A stretch of DNA of 64,000 bases from Heliocidaris erythrogramma (GCA_025617745.1 CM046859.1:26401371-26465370), one strand, 5' to 3'; positions 43,569 to 56,659 are shown, numbered from the stretch's first letter. Made by a program: numbers and translations. Notes: generated from the letters alone by a model not told the origin.

Positions 43569-43936
43569 GTATGAATGAAGTTTATTTTCCTACCGAAAAA
43601 AAGTCACATGGAAATGGATGCAGCTCTACGCTACTAATCTTAGTTTTTCAAATGTCTGTTTTACACGAGGCATCAATAGCGCCATTGCTTGCGCTAATTA
43701 AGTCTGTGACGGAAAGTTGCATGCGGCATTAATTCAAATCAATATTTTGTACTTTTCATTTTACATTCCTTTTATATCACTTTCACATGATGCGTCAAAG
43801 ACTGCACCATAAGTCGCTGACGCAGGCCTAAGTCCACCGTTTCGGACTAAGCACAACTGGAGGGCAGTTGCAATATCTTTCTGTATATGAAATGCAGAAA
43901 TATTTCAGTCACCTTTAATAATCTGAATATTCTTTC

Positions 43937-44782
43937 TTTATATCCCTTCTATGAATATTCATGAGCATTTTAAATATATGATTGGTCAATTGGTGATCAC
44001 GTGATAAAATATAATTTAACTAGGAAAAACAAATCTCTGTCAGAGCTCCGAATATCTTTCACTATTTTTTCCTGGGCAGAACTGCGCATGCTCTATTTAA
44101 TATTTTCTTCCAAGGCGCTACTGCGCATGCTCACTTAGTCACTGTTCATTGAAAAAAAATTGAAAAAAAAATTGTGTCAAATTCGAACGCTCAGATGACC
44201 CGATAAGCGAGTCCTTGACCTTGTGCGGACTGCTCATAACCTTGCCGCCTGCAGTATCGGCGCAAGTCACCGGTAATTTAGCCCCGCGCCTGGATCCGAA
44301 TCAGCTGTATTATTATTCGAAAGTCTTCGATCAAACAGCTAAGACAAGTCATGTAGACTCGAGTCTATATGGGGGACCTAAAGCTAAGCTACGCACTTTG
44401 TTTTGTATCGTTTTGTATGTGGAGCGCGTATTCTAACCATAGACAACGCGTATTAAAAGTGGTGCGTAGCTTTAGGACCCGCGTAGCTTTAGGACCCCTG
44501 CCATATAACTACAAGTTACATGTAATTGTACGGTACTATTAAGGTTAGTCAAAATATTGTTTTATGTTTTTTTTTTTTTTTTAATTAGTTGTAAAGAAGG
44601 GATATAAAACAAATATACCAAGCATTTAGTTCGAAATTATAGTGGAAATTATATATCTTCGGAGGGACTGGTATAACTATTTTTTCCTCGGGGCTTTGCC
44701 CCTCGGAAAAAATAGTATTATGCCAGTCCCTCCTCAGATAAATAATTTCCACTACACTTTCTCACAGCTTGGTATATTTGTA
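43937..44782. other. Segment special to units 3 and 4 (unit 3 copy)
   Basis: Replaces 35756-36880 of unit 2. Its left part is bounded by an inverted pair (TTATATCCCTTCT near 43938, AGAAGGGATATAA near 44595) and holds CCAAT-like TTGGTCAATTGG, TCACGTGA and two TGCGCATGCTC motifs, then a 73-codon frame without ATG (44215-44436, begins at TTG). It may be an insertion carrying promoter-like sequence; no gene is proven. Confidence 0.5.
44640..44756. repeat. Long hairpin, unit 3
   Basis: AGTGGAAATTAT ... GAGGGACTGG ... TTTTTTCCTCGGGG pairs with CCCCTCGGAAAAAA ... CCAGTCCCTC ... ATAATTTCCACT around a CTTTG loop, with few mismatches over about 55 bp per arm. Same in unit 4 at 51287-51403. Compatible with a tiny palindromic element or a transcribed hairpin. 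Confidence 0.75.
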
Positions 44783-46537
44783 TAATATAAAACTAACTAT
44801 TAATTATGTTATAAACATGATTATTCCAGAGAGGGTCTCAGTGCTGAAATGCAATGAACACGATGAAATAAGGTTCGTCGTCGATGACCTGTAAAGGCAG
44901 GAAAACAGAATTTATTGAGAGCTTATGGAAGTTGAATGTTGCATCTCCATCTTCATTTGGTGAAAGAGCATTTAATCAAAGTATAAGTTTGTAAACTAAA
45001 AGTATATGGCAACATTTAAATCAATCCTTACGTAATAAATATCAACGTGACATTTCATAGTAATCATGTTAGTAATTTGGTTTTACATCAAATGCATGCA
45101 ATTCAAGAGATGGTCTTGCACAATATTGTTCAGGAGAGTCTTTATTCTAATACATTAGAGTTCGCACGGTATTACTGCGGCAAGATAGAGAACTCAACCT
45201 ATCCGCTTGACCAGGATAATACCATTATTATTTTTGATTCGCTAATTGCTTAAAAGTTGTATGATGCTAAATTCAAAGGTTACAAAAATCGTTCTGTGCA
45301 CGCGCTGCTAGACAATAGTGAACAACAAGTGCTTGACCATGAACAGAGATCGGAAATGGTTAGTAACATATACACATAGACTGCTTGTCTTGGGTAATAA
45401 ACTGCGGTATATAATATAAGTATACAATAAGATGTATTTAAGTTAACTATCATATATTGTTCTAATGAAGCATTGATGTGACACACATGGTGTGACACAT
45501 GATTCAAAATATCCATCTAAATCCATTTATATCCATCCCATCCTTTGTTGAATAAGGATGTGTACAATGCAAAACAATCTATTGATCTTTAAATTAATAT
45601 ATAAAAATGACTTATGGATCTTACCTGTAAAGGCAGGAAAACAGAATTTATTGAGAGCTTATGGAAGTTGGATGTTGCCTCTCCATCTTCATTTGGTGAA
45701 AGAGGAAGATGCTCCAACAAAGAACATGAATGTTGGTATCGGATATACGATTATTGTAACAAAGGGGTATGAGTGGTTACAGGTGATTAAATATATTGAC
45801 CCTTGAGCATTTCACAATCACAGGATTTTATGTAATTATAAATAATTACATACAAATACATCAAGAAATATCATTCAAAAGTATACGAATAATAATTGAA
45901 CATTAAACTGACAGTATGTTTCCATCTTAATAACTTACTACCCCTCTGGGTATTTAGTGTGGAAAATTCCAAAAAAAGTGTGTGTCCAGAGTGAGGGAGG
46001 TATGCTCAGTCGTCAAGAGGTATAGCCTTGAGCCAACTGGACATTCCCATGCCCTTGGGTTGTGTGTAACGCATACACTCTGTGTGTGTGTATGGACAAC
46101 GACTCACTCCTAACACTATATACATACATGCAGTGTACGTGGGTATTAATTAAAGGGATCAGTCCCCTTTTAATAAAATTACTGTAGCACCAAAGAGGGG
46201 CTACACATACATTTTCGAGTCGATGTCGATGCGGTGTCAAATTTTGTTCGACAAAATAAAGGGCCCTAAAGATGCGCACACGTAATTAATGAACGCAAAT
46301 CTTGATTTTGATGCTGAATGATATGAATGTTACCCCGACTTCCAAATAGTGATAAAAAATATCACCAAAAATTAAGGACAATTACTCATTCTTTTTGGCA
46401 ATTGTAAATTATATTTTTGGTTGCTCAGTTACACCAAAAGTTTGGCGCATTTTATTCACCTCCTCCATTTCCAAAGAGAAATTTTTCGAACCATATTTAC
46501 AGATTGTACAAATCTTGTCCTTTGTATCTGGAAACAG

Positions 46538-46609
46538 CACCCGGTGGAGACATCGTGCCGCCAAGTAACCCAAGTGGGGGAGGCTTCGACCCGAATCCTT
46601 CCGAAACAG
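46538..46609 (+). CDS. Exon A, unit 4
   Basis: Same splice borders, length and translation as exon A of units 2, 3 and 5. Confidence 0.78.
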
Positions 46610-47469
46610 GTATGAATTAATAATATTTAAAATACTACTAATAATGATAATAAAAAATATAATCATGATAATGATAATAATGACAATAGTAATAATAATA
46701 ATATATGATACTTTATGTAGCGCATACCAAAACATTTTCCCTATGCGATGTAATGGAGAGAGAAAGAGAGAGAAAGAGAGAGAGAAAGGACAGAGAAAAA
46801 TAGAGAAGAGTCAGATATGCCTAACATACTTCTTTAACTCACCAAAAATTACCATTCGAAATTGTTTCTAAAAACACATGTTTTCCTCTATTTGAAAATC
46901 GACAATTTCCCCTCAACATTGATTTTGTTTTCTTTTTCATTCTTTGACAAGTCGATATTATAGATTCAGTTACGTATACAACCATGTTAGAATTATTGTT
47001 AAGCGTACCTTTATAGGGTGAAATCGAATTTAATTAAATGGTAATTTAAATCTCTCTGTGATTCTTTACCATCACGCAGTCATATTACAACTCAGTATGA
47101 ACAGATCATTTTGAAAATCAATCATCAGTCATCTTCTTTTGAGAGCCAGATGGGCGTTAATTCCGTTTAATAATAGAAAATCAATTAACGCCCTTCTTGC
47201 TCTCAGTAGATCCCATTCATTTATTAACAAATGTTCAAAATTACATAGAATTGTCACATGACATTCGACTACATGAGTGAAAAAAGCTAAGCCCATCAAA
47301 AACATTTTATTAAGAAAGACCTAAATATTTCGAGACGAGCTAAAAAAAGATGAAGAATGTTTCCATTTTCCCAGAATCATTGATGCATGAACATCCATCA
47401 TTTAATAAAAGGATGAACAAAATTGTGTCTCTCAAAACTTATAAGCATATTATTAACTATTTTTCTAAA

Positions 47470-48077
47470 AGCCCAAGTCCCCCCTAAAATCAAGTTGATT
47501 TGAATAAATAGAGTAAAATTAAACAAGCGTAACAGTGAAAATTTCACTGAAATCGGATGTAAAATAAGAAAGTTACGGCATTTTGAAGTTTTGCATTATT
47601 TCATGACACAGTGATATGCATAGCATGGGCGGTATACAAATGAGTGAACCGATTATGTCACACACTCACTTTTCCTTTTGTATTTTATTATATGAAATTT
47701 CAAATATTTCAATTTTTATAGATGTGATAATAAAGAATCCCTTCCTTGCATGAAAATAAGTTACAATAACGATGGCTGTACATGTTCCATATGGATTCAA
47801 ACCATGTTTTACATTATTGAAGCAAAAAAAAAAAATGAAATATATGATATTTCATATAATAAAATACATAAGGAAAAGTGAGTGCATGACATCATCGGTT
47901 CACTCATTTGCATACCTCCCATGCTATGCATATCACTGTTTCATGAAATAATGCAAAACTTCAAAATGCCGTAACTTTCTTATTTTACATCCGATTTAAG
48001 TGAAATTTGCATTGTTACGCTTGTTTAATTTTACTTTATATATTCAAATCAACTTGATATTAGGGTGGACTTGGCCT
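47470..48077. mobile_element. Hairpin element 5, unit 4
   Basis: As unit 2. Confidence 0.85.
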
Positions 48078-48287
48078 TTAATATCTTTACATTGTTGTAA
48101 TGGATTGTGCCATTCTTTCTCTCGTGTATTCAATAGAGTACATTTAGGCGACGGAGCAAACAATTAATTCAATATTGAAACAGAGTACATGTTTATCTTA
48201 CGGTGTCTCTGGACGTGTGTTTGGTTATTTCAGAGCTTCATTATTCTATATACAAGTAATATTTATCCTTTATTCACGGTTTCACAG

Positions 48288-48338
48288 GCGATACAGACCC
48301 AGTACAAACGCGAGAACGACCAACAGCACCAATATCAG
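48288..48338 (+). CDS. Exon B, unit 4
   Basis: Same borders and translation as exon B of units 2, 3 and 5. Confidence 0.78.
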
Positions 48339-48444
48339 GTGAGTGTTTGATAGCCTTTTAGTTGTTATAGTTAAAATGACTTGGGGAAATTATTTGTTAA
48401 ATAATTTTTAACGAAATGCGTTATCATGGTTACTGAGAGACTTG

Positions 48445-48948
48445 ATTTTGATTTGATTTTATTTCTTTCCACAATCGGTTTACATATGTACATGAGAAAT
48501 ATAAACATAAGCATATGGCATAATACAAAGGATAAAACATATATCATGACAACTCAGTATAATAAATATCTTCCAGTAAAAGTAATAAACGTATACAGTA
48601 TATACACTTGTGGGGGAACCTATTAAAAGCGAGGCTTGTCGAGTTAGGTCCCCATTTAGCGATAAAAGGAGCTGGAAAGTAAAATGGAGAGATTTAGATG
48701 AGAAAAAACAAAGAAAGGACGGGAATCAGCAGATGGAAACAAAAGAAAACATATAAAAATTAAGTAGCTATAGTGTGTGGAGAGAGAGAGAGAGAGAAAA
48801 GAAAAGAGAGATAGAGAAGAAAGAAGAGAGAAGGGAGAAGAGAGAAGCGAAGTACAGATCGAGATCAGCAACCATGCAGCATTCTAGTATAAGGTTTCAG
48901 CAAAAGAGATTTCAATTGTTTTTTAAAATGGTGCAGTCTCTCTATTTC
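48445..48948 (-). mobile_element. Truncated retroposon, unit 4
   Basis: Orthologous to 33595-34115 and 41792-42302; shorter GA microsatellite. Confidence 0.7.
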
Positions 48949-50148
48949 CTTGCACAGTGATAACGTTGAATAGGCTCCAACCGAATCTGCGGAAATATGT
49001 ATACGAAACGAGGGCGTTAGCAAAAAAATTATCTGCTGAGGCAGTTGTGAAATGATGAGTCTGATGCTACCCAAAACGATAGCCAATGGTTTGATGGTTT
49101 ATTTAACCTGCCTGTTAAGAAAGCATGTGTATGCTTGTAAGTAAGCAACCATGGGATCGAATGCTTTAAGTCCTCTCAGGGGGACTTGGTAATAAGGATT
49201 AATGCCTTACCAAAGGGCACCAGCGCATTCACTCAGTTTCGAACTGCTCTACCACTGATTCATCGCGCCTCCACTGGGTGATTTGGACTGTTTGGATTTA
49301 TCGAAGCTGGACATGTTTCCAAACAAGATTATCACGTGGGCTTTTTCTTTTTAGATGACCTTTTGGAATATTCGAAAAGTTGGCGCTTTGAATTGACCAG
49401 CAGCCACCTGTTGTAGCGGAACATGAGAAACTAATAATTATGACCTGGTCATTGATTATCAATAATAACTACTCGTTTGAAAGAAAACATGAACAAACAA
49501 CAAAGAAAGCATGTTCGTAAAAATACTGTGCTGTCTTAGCGAATCTATTGATTTCGATGTACATACCTATTAAAAATTGATCATTAATATTCTGTCTAAA
49601 GCACAAGAGTTGTGATTTTCAAGTAGGAATAAAGTTGTTATTTCATTCCAGTATCTGGATCTGAATTAACCAAACAGTAACATTTTCGTCTGATAAATGT
49701 CAAATTTGCCTCTGCCCAAGTTTTGAGTGAAATGGATGGTCAACGCAGGAATGGTTGAATACTAGTAATCTCCATTCCAATTGAATACTCTTACAAATAA
49801 TGGACATGATGGAAGCTACTTCTGAACACCTCTCAGCCCAAAACTTGGGCAAAGCCAAACTTGACATGCACGTAATAATTGGTCATTGCTCCGTAATTTA
49901 TGATCGGATTTTGGTGAAGAGCCTATCAACTTAAAGAAAACATTATCAACCACCATACCATTATAGTTTATTTCAGCAATTTCTCTCACTTTTTAAGATA
50001 TCGGGACTTGAAGATGTGTTTCTTTTTTATTGACTCACACTGTATACACGCATTTACTAAATGTATTTTACGGCAAAATGTTAAAAGGTTGCTTTTGAGA
50101 TAAAATCAATTAAACAAATATGAGGTTTTGTCTTTCTCCAAAAAGCAG

Positions 50149-50214
50149 CTGGAGCTGACATTGTTGGACCTACAAATCCAAAAGGAGGATCTTTCACCTT
50201 AGGAGGTTCTGGAG
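50149..50214 (+). CDS. Exon C, unit 4
   Basis: Same as unit 3 exon C including the TTA codon; tandem AAGCAG acceptor kept. Confidence 0.75.
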
Positions 50215-50581
50215 GTATGAATGAAGTTTATTTTCCTACCGAAAAAAAGTCACATGGAAATGGATGCAGCTCTACGCTACTAATCTTAGTTTTTCAAATG
50301 TCTGTTTTACACGAGGCATCAATAGCGCCATTGCTTGCGCTAATTAAGTCTGTGACGGAAAGTTGCATGCGGCATTAATTCAAATCAATATTTTGTACTT
50401 TTCATTTTACATTCCTTTTATATCACTTTCACATGATGCGTCAAAGACTGCACCATAAGTCGCTGACGCAGGCCTAAGTCCACCGTTTCGGACTAAGCAC
50501 AACTGGAGGGCAGTTGCAATATCTTTCTGTATATGAAATGCAGAAATATTTCAGTCACCTTTAATAATCTGAATATTCTTT

Positions 50582-51429
50582 CTTTATATCCCTTCTATGA
50601 ATATTCATGAGCATTTTAAATATATGATTGGTCAATTGGTGATCACGTGATAAAATATAATTTAACTAGGAAAAACAAATCTCTGTCAGAGCTCCGAATA
50701 TCTTTCACTATTTTTTCCTGGGCAGAACTGCGCATGCTCTATTTAATATTTTCTTCCAAGGCGCTACTGCGCATGCTCACTTAGTCACTGTTCATTGAAA
50801 AAAAATTGAAAAAAAAATTGTGTCAAATTCGAACGCTCAGATGACCCGATAAGCGAGTCCTTGACCTTGTGCGGACTGCTCATAACCTTGCCGCCTGCAG
50901 TATCGGCGCAAGTCACCGGTAATTTAGCCCCGCGCCTGGATCCGAATCAGCTGTATTATTATTCGAAAGTCTTCGATCAAACAGCTAAGACAAGTCATGT
51001 AGACTCGAGTCTATATGGGGGACCTAAAGCTAAGCTACGCACTTTGTTTTGTATCGTTTTGTATGTGGAGCGCGTATTCTAACCATAGACAACGCGTATT
51101 AAAAGTGGTGCGTAGCTTTAGGACCCGCGTAGCTTTAGGACCCCTGCCATATAACTACAAGTTACATGTAATTGTACGGTACTATTAAGGTTAGTCAAAA
51201 TATTGTTTTATGTTTTTTTTTTTTTTTTTAATTAGTTGTAAAGAAGGGATATAAAACAAATATACCAAGCATTTAGTTCGAAATTATAGTGGAAATTATA
51301 TATCTTCGGAGGGACTGGTATAACTATTTTTTCCTCGGGGCTTTGCCCCTCGGAAAAAATAGTATTATGCCAGTCCCTCCTCAGATAAATAATTTCCACT
51401 ACACTTTCTCACAGCTTGGTATATTTGTA
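50582..51429. other. Segment special to units 3 and 4 (unit 4 copy)
   Basis: Nearly identical to 43937-44782, including the long hairpin and the ATG-less frame at 50861. Confidence 0.5.
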
Positions 51430-53184
51430 TAATATAAAACTAACTATTAATTATGTTATAAACATGATTATTCCAGAGAGGGTCTCAGTGCTGAAATGCA
51501 ATGAACACGATGAAATAAGGTTCGTCGTCGATGACCTGTAAAGGCAGGAAAACAGAATTTATTGAGAGCTTATGGAAGTTGAATGTTGCATCTCCATCTT
51601 CATTTGGTGAAAGAGCATTTAATCAAAGTATAAGTTTGTAAACTAAAAGTATATGGCAACATTTAAATCAATCCTTACGTAATAAATATCAACGTGACAT
51701 TTCATAGTAATCATGTTAGTAATTTGGTTTTACATCAAATGCATGCAATTCAAGAGATGGTCTTGCACAATATTGTTCAGGAGAGTCTTTATTCTAATAC
51801 ATTAGAGTTCGCACGGTATTACTGCGGCAAGATAGAGAACTCAACCTATCCGCTTGACCAGGATAATACCATTATTATTTTTGATTCGCTAATTGCTTAA
51901 AAGTTGTATGATGCTAAATTCAAAGGTTACAAAAATCGTTCTGTGCACGCGCTGCTAGACAATAGTGAACAACAAGTGCTTGACCATGAACAGAGATCGG
52001 AAATGGTTAGTAACATATACACATAGACTGCTTGTCTTGGGTAATAAACTGCGGTATATAATATAAGTATACAATAAGATGTATTTAAGTTAACTATCAT
52101 ATATTGTTCTAATGAAGCATTGATGTGACACACATGGTGTGACACATGATTCAAAATATCCATCTAAATCCATTTATATCCATCCCATCCTTTATTGAAT
52201 AAGGATGTGTACAATGCAAAACAATCTATTGATCTTTAAATTAATATATAAAAATGACTTATGGATCTTACCTGTAAAGGCAGGAAAACAGAATTTATTG
52301 AGAGCTTATGGAAGTTGGATGTTGCCTCTCCATCTTCATTTGGTGAAAGAGGAAGATGCTCCAACAAAGAACATGAATGTTGGTATCGGATATACGATTA
52401 TTGTAACAAAGGGGTATGAGTGGTTACAGGTGATTAAATATATTGACCCTTGAGCATTTCACAATCACAGGATTTTATGTAATTATAAATAATTACATAC
52501 AAATACATCAAGAAATATCATTCAAAAGTATACGAATAATAATTGAACATTAAACTGACAGTATGTTTCCATCTTAATAACTTACTACCCCTCTGGGTAT
52601 TTAGTGTGGAAAATTCCAAAAAAAGTGTGTGTCCAGAGTGAGGGAGGTATGCTCAGTCGTCAAGAGGTATAGCCTTGAGCCAACTGGACATTCCCATGCC
52701 CTTGGGTTGTGTGTAACGCATACACTCTGTGTGTGTGTATGGACAACGACTCACTCCTAACACTATATACATACATGCAGTGTACGTGGGTATTAATTAA
52801 AGGGATCAGTCCCCTTTTAATAAAATTACTGTAGCACCAAAGAGGGGCTACACATACATTTTCGAGTCGATGTCGATGCGGTGTCAAATTTTGTTCGACA
52901 AAATAAAGGGCCCTAAAGATGCGCACACGTAATTAATGAACGCAAATCTTGATTTTGATGCTGAATGATATGAATGTTACCCCGACTTCCAAATAGTGAT
53001 AAAAAATATCACCAAAAATTAAGGACAATTACTCATTCTTTTTGGCAATTGTAAATTATATTTTTGGTTGCTCAGTTACACCAAAAGTTTGGCGCATTTT
53101 ATTCACCTCCTCCATTTCCAAAGAGAAATTTTTCGAACCATATTTACAGATTGTACAAATCTTGTCCTTTGTATCTGGAAACAG

Positions 53185-53256
53185 CACCCGGTGGAGACAT
53201 CGTGCCGCCAAGTAACCCAAGTGGGGGAGGCTTCGACCCGAATCCTTCCGAAACAG
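53185..53256 (+). CDS. Exon A, unit 5
   Basis: Same splice borders, length and translation as units 2-4. Confidence 0.78.
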
Positions 53257-54112
53257 GTATGAATTAATAATATTTAAAATACTACTAATAATGATAATAA
53301 AAAATATAATCATGATAATGATAATAATGACAATAGTAATAATAATAATATATGATACTTTATGTAGCGCATACCAAAACATTTCCCTATGCGATGTAAT
53401 GGAGAGAGAAAGAGAGAGAAAGAGAGAGAGAAAGGACAGAGAAAAATAGAGAAGAGTCAGATATGCCTAACATACTTCTTTAACTCACCAAAAATTACCA
53501 TTCGAAATTGTTTCTAAAAACACATGTTTTCCTCTATTTGAAAATCGACAATTTCCCCTCAACATTGATTTTGTTTTCTTTTTCATTCTTTGACAAGTCG
53601 ATATTATAGATTCAGTTACGTATACAACCATGTTAGAATTATTGTTAAGCGTACCTTTATAGGGTGAAATCGAATTTAATTAAATGGTAATTTAAATCTC
53701 TCTGTGATTCTTTACCATCACGCAGTCATATTACAACTCAGTATGAACAGATCATTTTGAAAATCAATCATCAGTCATCTTCTTTTGAGAGCCAGATGGG
53801 CGTTAATTCCGTTTAATAGAAAATCAATTAACGCCCTTCTTGCTCTCAGTAGATCCCATTCATTTATTAACAAATGTTCAAAATTACATAGAATTGTCAC
53901 ATGACATTCGACTACATGAGTGAAAAAAGCTAAGCCCATCAAAAACATTTTATTAAGAAAGACCTAAATATTTCGAGACGAGCTAAAAAAGGATAAAGAA
54001 TGTTTCCATTTTCCCAGAATCATTGATGCATGAACATCCATCATTTAATAAAAGGATGAACAAAATTGTGTCTCTCAAAACTTATAAGCATATTATTAAC
54101 TATTGTTCTAAA

Positions 54113-54720
54113 AGCCCAAGTCCCCCCTAAAATCAAGTTGATTTGAATAAATAGAGTAAAATTAAACAAGCGTAACAGTGATAATTTCACTGAAATCGGA
54201 TGTAAAATAAGAAAGTTACGGCATTTTGAAGTTTTGCATTATTTCATGACACAGTGATATGCATAGCATGGGCGGTATACAAATGAGTGAACCGATTATG
54301 TCACACACTCACTTTTCCTTATGTATTTTATTATATGAAATTTCAAATATTTCAATTTTTATAGATGTGATAATAAAGAATCCCTTCCTTGCATGAAAAT
54401 AAGTTACAATAACGATGGCTGTACATGTTCCATATGGATTCAAACCATGTTTTACATTATTGAAGCAAAAAAAAAAAATGAAATATATGATATTTCATAT
54501 AATAAAATACATAAGGAAAAGTGAGTGCATGACATCATCGGTTCACTCATTTGCATACCTCCCATGCTATGCATATCACTGTTTCATGAAATAATGCAAA
54601 ACTTCAAAATGCCGTAACTTTCTTATTTTACATCCGATTTAAGTGAAATTTGCATTGTTACGCTTGTTTAATTTTACTTTATATATTCAAATCAACTTGA
54701 TATTAGGGTGGACTTGGCCT
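54113..54720. mobile_element. Hairpin element 5, unit 5
   Basis: As unit 2. Confidence 0.85.
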
Positions 54721-54930
54721 TTAATATCTTTACATTGTTGTAATGGATTGTGCCATTCTTTCTCTCGTGTATTCAATAGAGTACATTTAGGCGACGGAGC
54801 AAACAATTAATTCAATATTGAAACAGAGTACATGTTTATCTTACGGTGTCTCTGGACGTCTGTTTGGTTATTTCAGAGCTTCATTATTCTATATACAAGT
54901 AATATTTATCCTTTATTCACGGTTTCACAG

Positions 54931-54981
54931 GCGATACAGACCCAGTACAAACGCGAGAACGACCAACAGCACCAATATCAG
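54931..54981 (+). CDS. Exon B, unit 5
   Basis: Same borders and translation as units 2-4. Unlike them, the following intron lacks the 520-bp retroposon and resembles unit 1 instead. Confidence 0.78.
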
Positions 54982-55663
54982 GTGAGTGTTTGATAGCCTT
55001 TTAGTTGTTATAGTTAAAATGACTTGGGGAAATTATTTGTTAAATAATTTTAACGAAATGCGTTATCATGGTTACTAAGAGACTTGCACAGTGATAACGT
55101 TGAATAGGCTCCAACCGGATCTGCGGAAATATGTATACGAAACGAGGGCATTAGCAAAAAAAATTATCTACTCGAGGCAGCTGTGAAATGATGAGTCTGA
55201 TGCTACCCAAAACGATAGCCAATGGTCTGATGGTTTATTTAACCTGCCTGTTAAGAAAGTATGTGTATGCTTGTTAATAAGCAACCATGGGATCGAATGC
55301 TTTAAGTCCTCTCCGAGGGACTTGGTAATAAGGATTAATTCCTTACCAAAGGGCACTAGCAGCCACCTGTTCTAGCGGAACATGAGAAACTAATAATTAT
55401 GACCGGGTCATAATTATCAATAATAACTACTCGTTTGAAAAAAAAAACATGAACAAACAAAGCATGGAAACAAACAACAAAGAAAGCATGTTCGTGAAAA
55501 TATTGTGCTGTCTTAGCGAATCTATTGACTTGGATTTACATCCCTATTGAAAGTTGGTCATTAATATTCTGTCTAAAGCACAAGAGTTGTGATTTTCAAG
55601 TAGGAATAAAGTTATTTCATTCAAGTATCTGGATCGGAATTAACCAAACTAACATTTTCGTCT

Positions 55664-56037
55664 GATAAATGTCAAATTACTCTTAAATAAATAAATAGAT
55701 AAGTGTTAAAATACTCTTACAAAGAATGGACATGGTGGAAGCTACTTCTGAACACCACTCAGCCCAAAACTTGGGCAAAGCCAAACTTGACATGCACGTA
55801 ATAATTGGCCAGTGCTCCGTAATTTATGATCGGATTTTGGTGAAGAGCCTGATAAATGTCAAATTACTCTTAAATAAATAAATAGATAAGTGTTAAAATA
55901 CTCTTACAAAGAATGGACATGGTGGAAGCTACTTCTGAACACCACTCAGCCCAAAACTTGGGCAAAGCCAAACTTGACATGCACGTAATAATTGGCCAGT
56001 GCTCCGTAATTTATGATCGGATTTTGGTGAAGAGCCT
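55664..56037. repeat. Perfect 187-bp tandem duplication in unit 5
   Basis: 55664-55850 and 55851-56037 match throughout as far as I can see (both start GATAAATGTCAAATTACTC and end GGTGAAGAGCCT). Other units have one copy of the corresponding sequence, so this is recent. Confidence 0.9.
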
Positions 56038-56251
56038 ATCAACTTAAAGAAGACATTATCAACCACCATACCATTTATTTCAGCGATTTCTCTCACTTTT
56101 TAAGATATCGGGACTTGAAGATGGGTTTCTTTTTATTGACTCACACTGTATACATGCATTTACTAAAATATTTTACGGCAAAATGTTAAAAGGCTGCTTT
56201 TGAGATAACATAAATGAAACAAATATGAGGTTTTGTCTTTCTCCAAAAAGC

Positions 56252-56274
56252 ATTGTTGGACCTACAAATCCAAA
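56252..56274 (+). pseudogene. Relic of exon C, unit 5
   Basis: After the usual TTTTGTCTTTCTCC tract and AAAAAG, the CAGCTGGAGCTGA at the exon start is missing, leaving the bases for IVGPTNP, and the exon breaks off after AATCCAAA into sequence that normally lies downstream. Donor and 3' half are deleted, so this cassette is dead. Confidence 0.7.
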
Positions 56275-56338
56275 TTATGCGTTACTAATCTTAGTTTTTC
56301 AAAATTAATGTATGTTTTGTTGTACTCGAGGCATCAAT

Positions 56339-56367
56339 ACGTATACGACCAACAAGACCAGTATCAG
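56339..56367 (+). pseudogene. Relic of exon B, decayed unit 6
   Basis: The bases ACGACCAACAAGACCAGTATCAG match the 3' half of exon B, followed by the same intron sequence, but the donor is GTTATT in place of GTGAGT and the 5' half with the acceptor is gone. Confidence 0.65.
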
Positions 56368-56659
56368 GTTATTGTTTTATAGTCTTTTAGTTGTTATAGT
56401 TAAAATGACTTGGGGGAATAATTTGTGAAATAACTTTGACAAAATGCGTTACCATGGTTACTGAAAGACTTGCACAGTGATAACGTTGAATAGGCTCCAA
56501 CCGAATCTGCGGATACCGGGACTTGAATATGGGTTTCCTTTTTATTGACTCATACTGTATGCATTTACTAAATGTATTTTACGGCAAAATGTTAAGAGGT
56601 TGCTATTGATAAAAAATAAATTAAACAAGTATGATGTTTTGTCTTCCTCCAAAAAGCAG

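Larger units (their letters stand above)
24114..56540 (+). repeat. Tandem array of exon-bearing units (about 6.6-7.9 kb each)
   Basis: The same long stretch recurs head to tail. Using the shared block that begins CATTTTATTCACCTCC, unit 1 is 24114-31266, unit 2 31267-38534, unit 3 38535-46447, unit 4 46448-53094, and unit 5 starts at 53095 and degrades after about 55.4 kb; a further decayed copy (exon B relic plus a diverged exon C) lies at 56339-56930. Each full unit carries exon A, exon B and exon C on the + strand plus the same fossil repeats. Units 3 and 4 are close to identical over most of their length, apart from a 930-bp insertion and an about 330-bp stretch kept only in unit 3; units 4 and 5 are nearly identical from exon A to exon B apart from the retroposon of unit 4; unit 1 is the most diverged. 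Unit length varies through insertions and deletions named separately. Confidence 0.93.

Noticed and set aside
44215..44436. 73-codon frame with signal-peptide-like start (also at 50861)
   Set aside because: It begins with TTG, not ATG; both copies are the same duplicated DNA, so conservation is not independent evidence.
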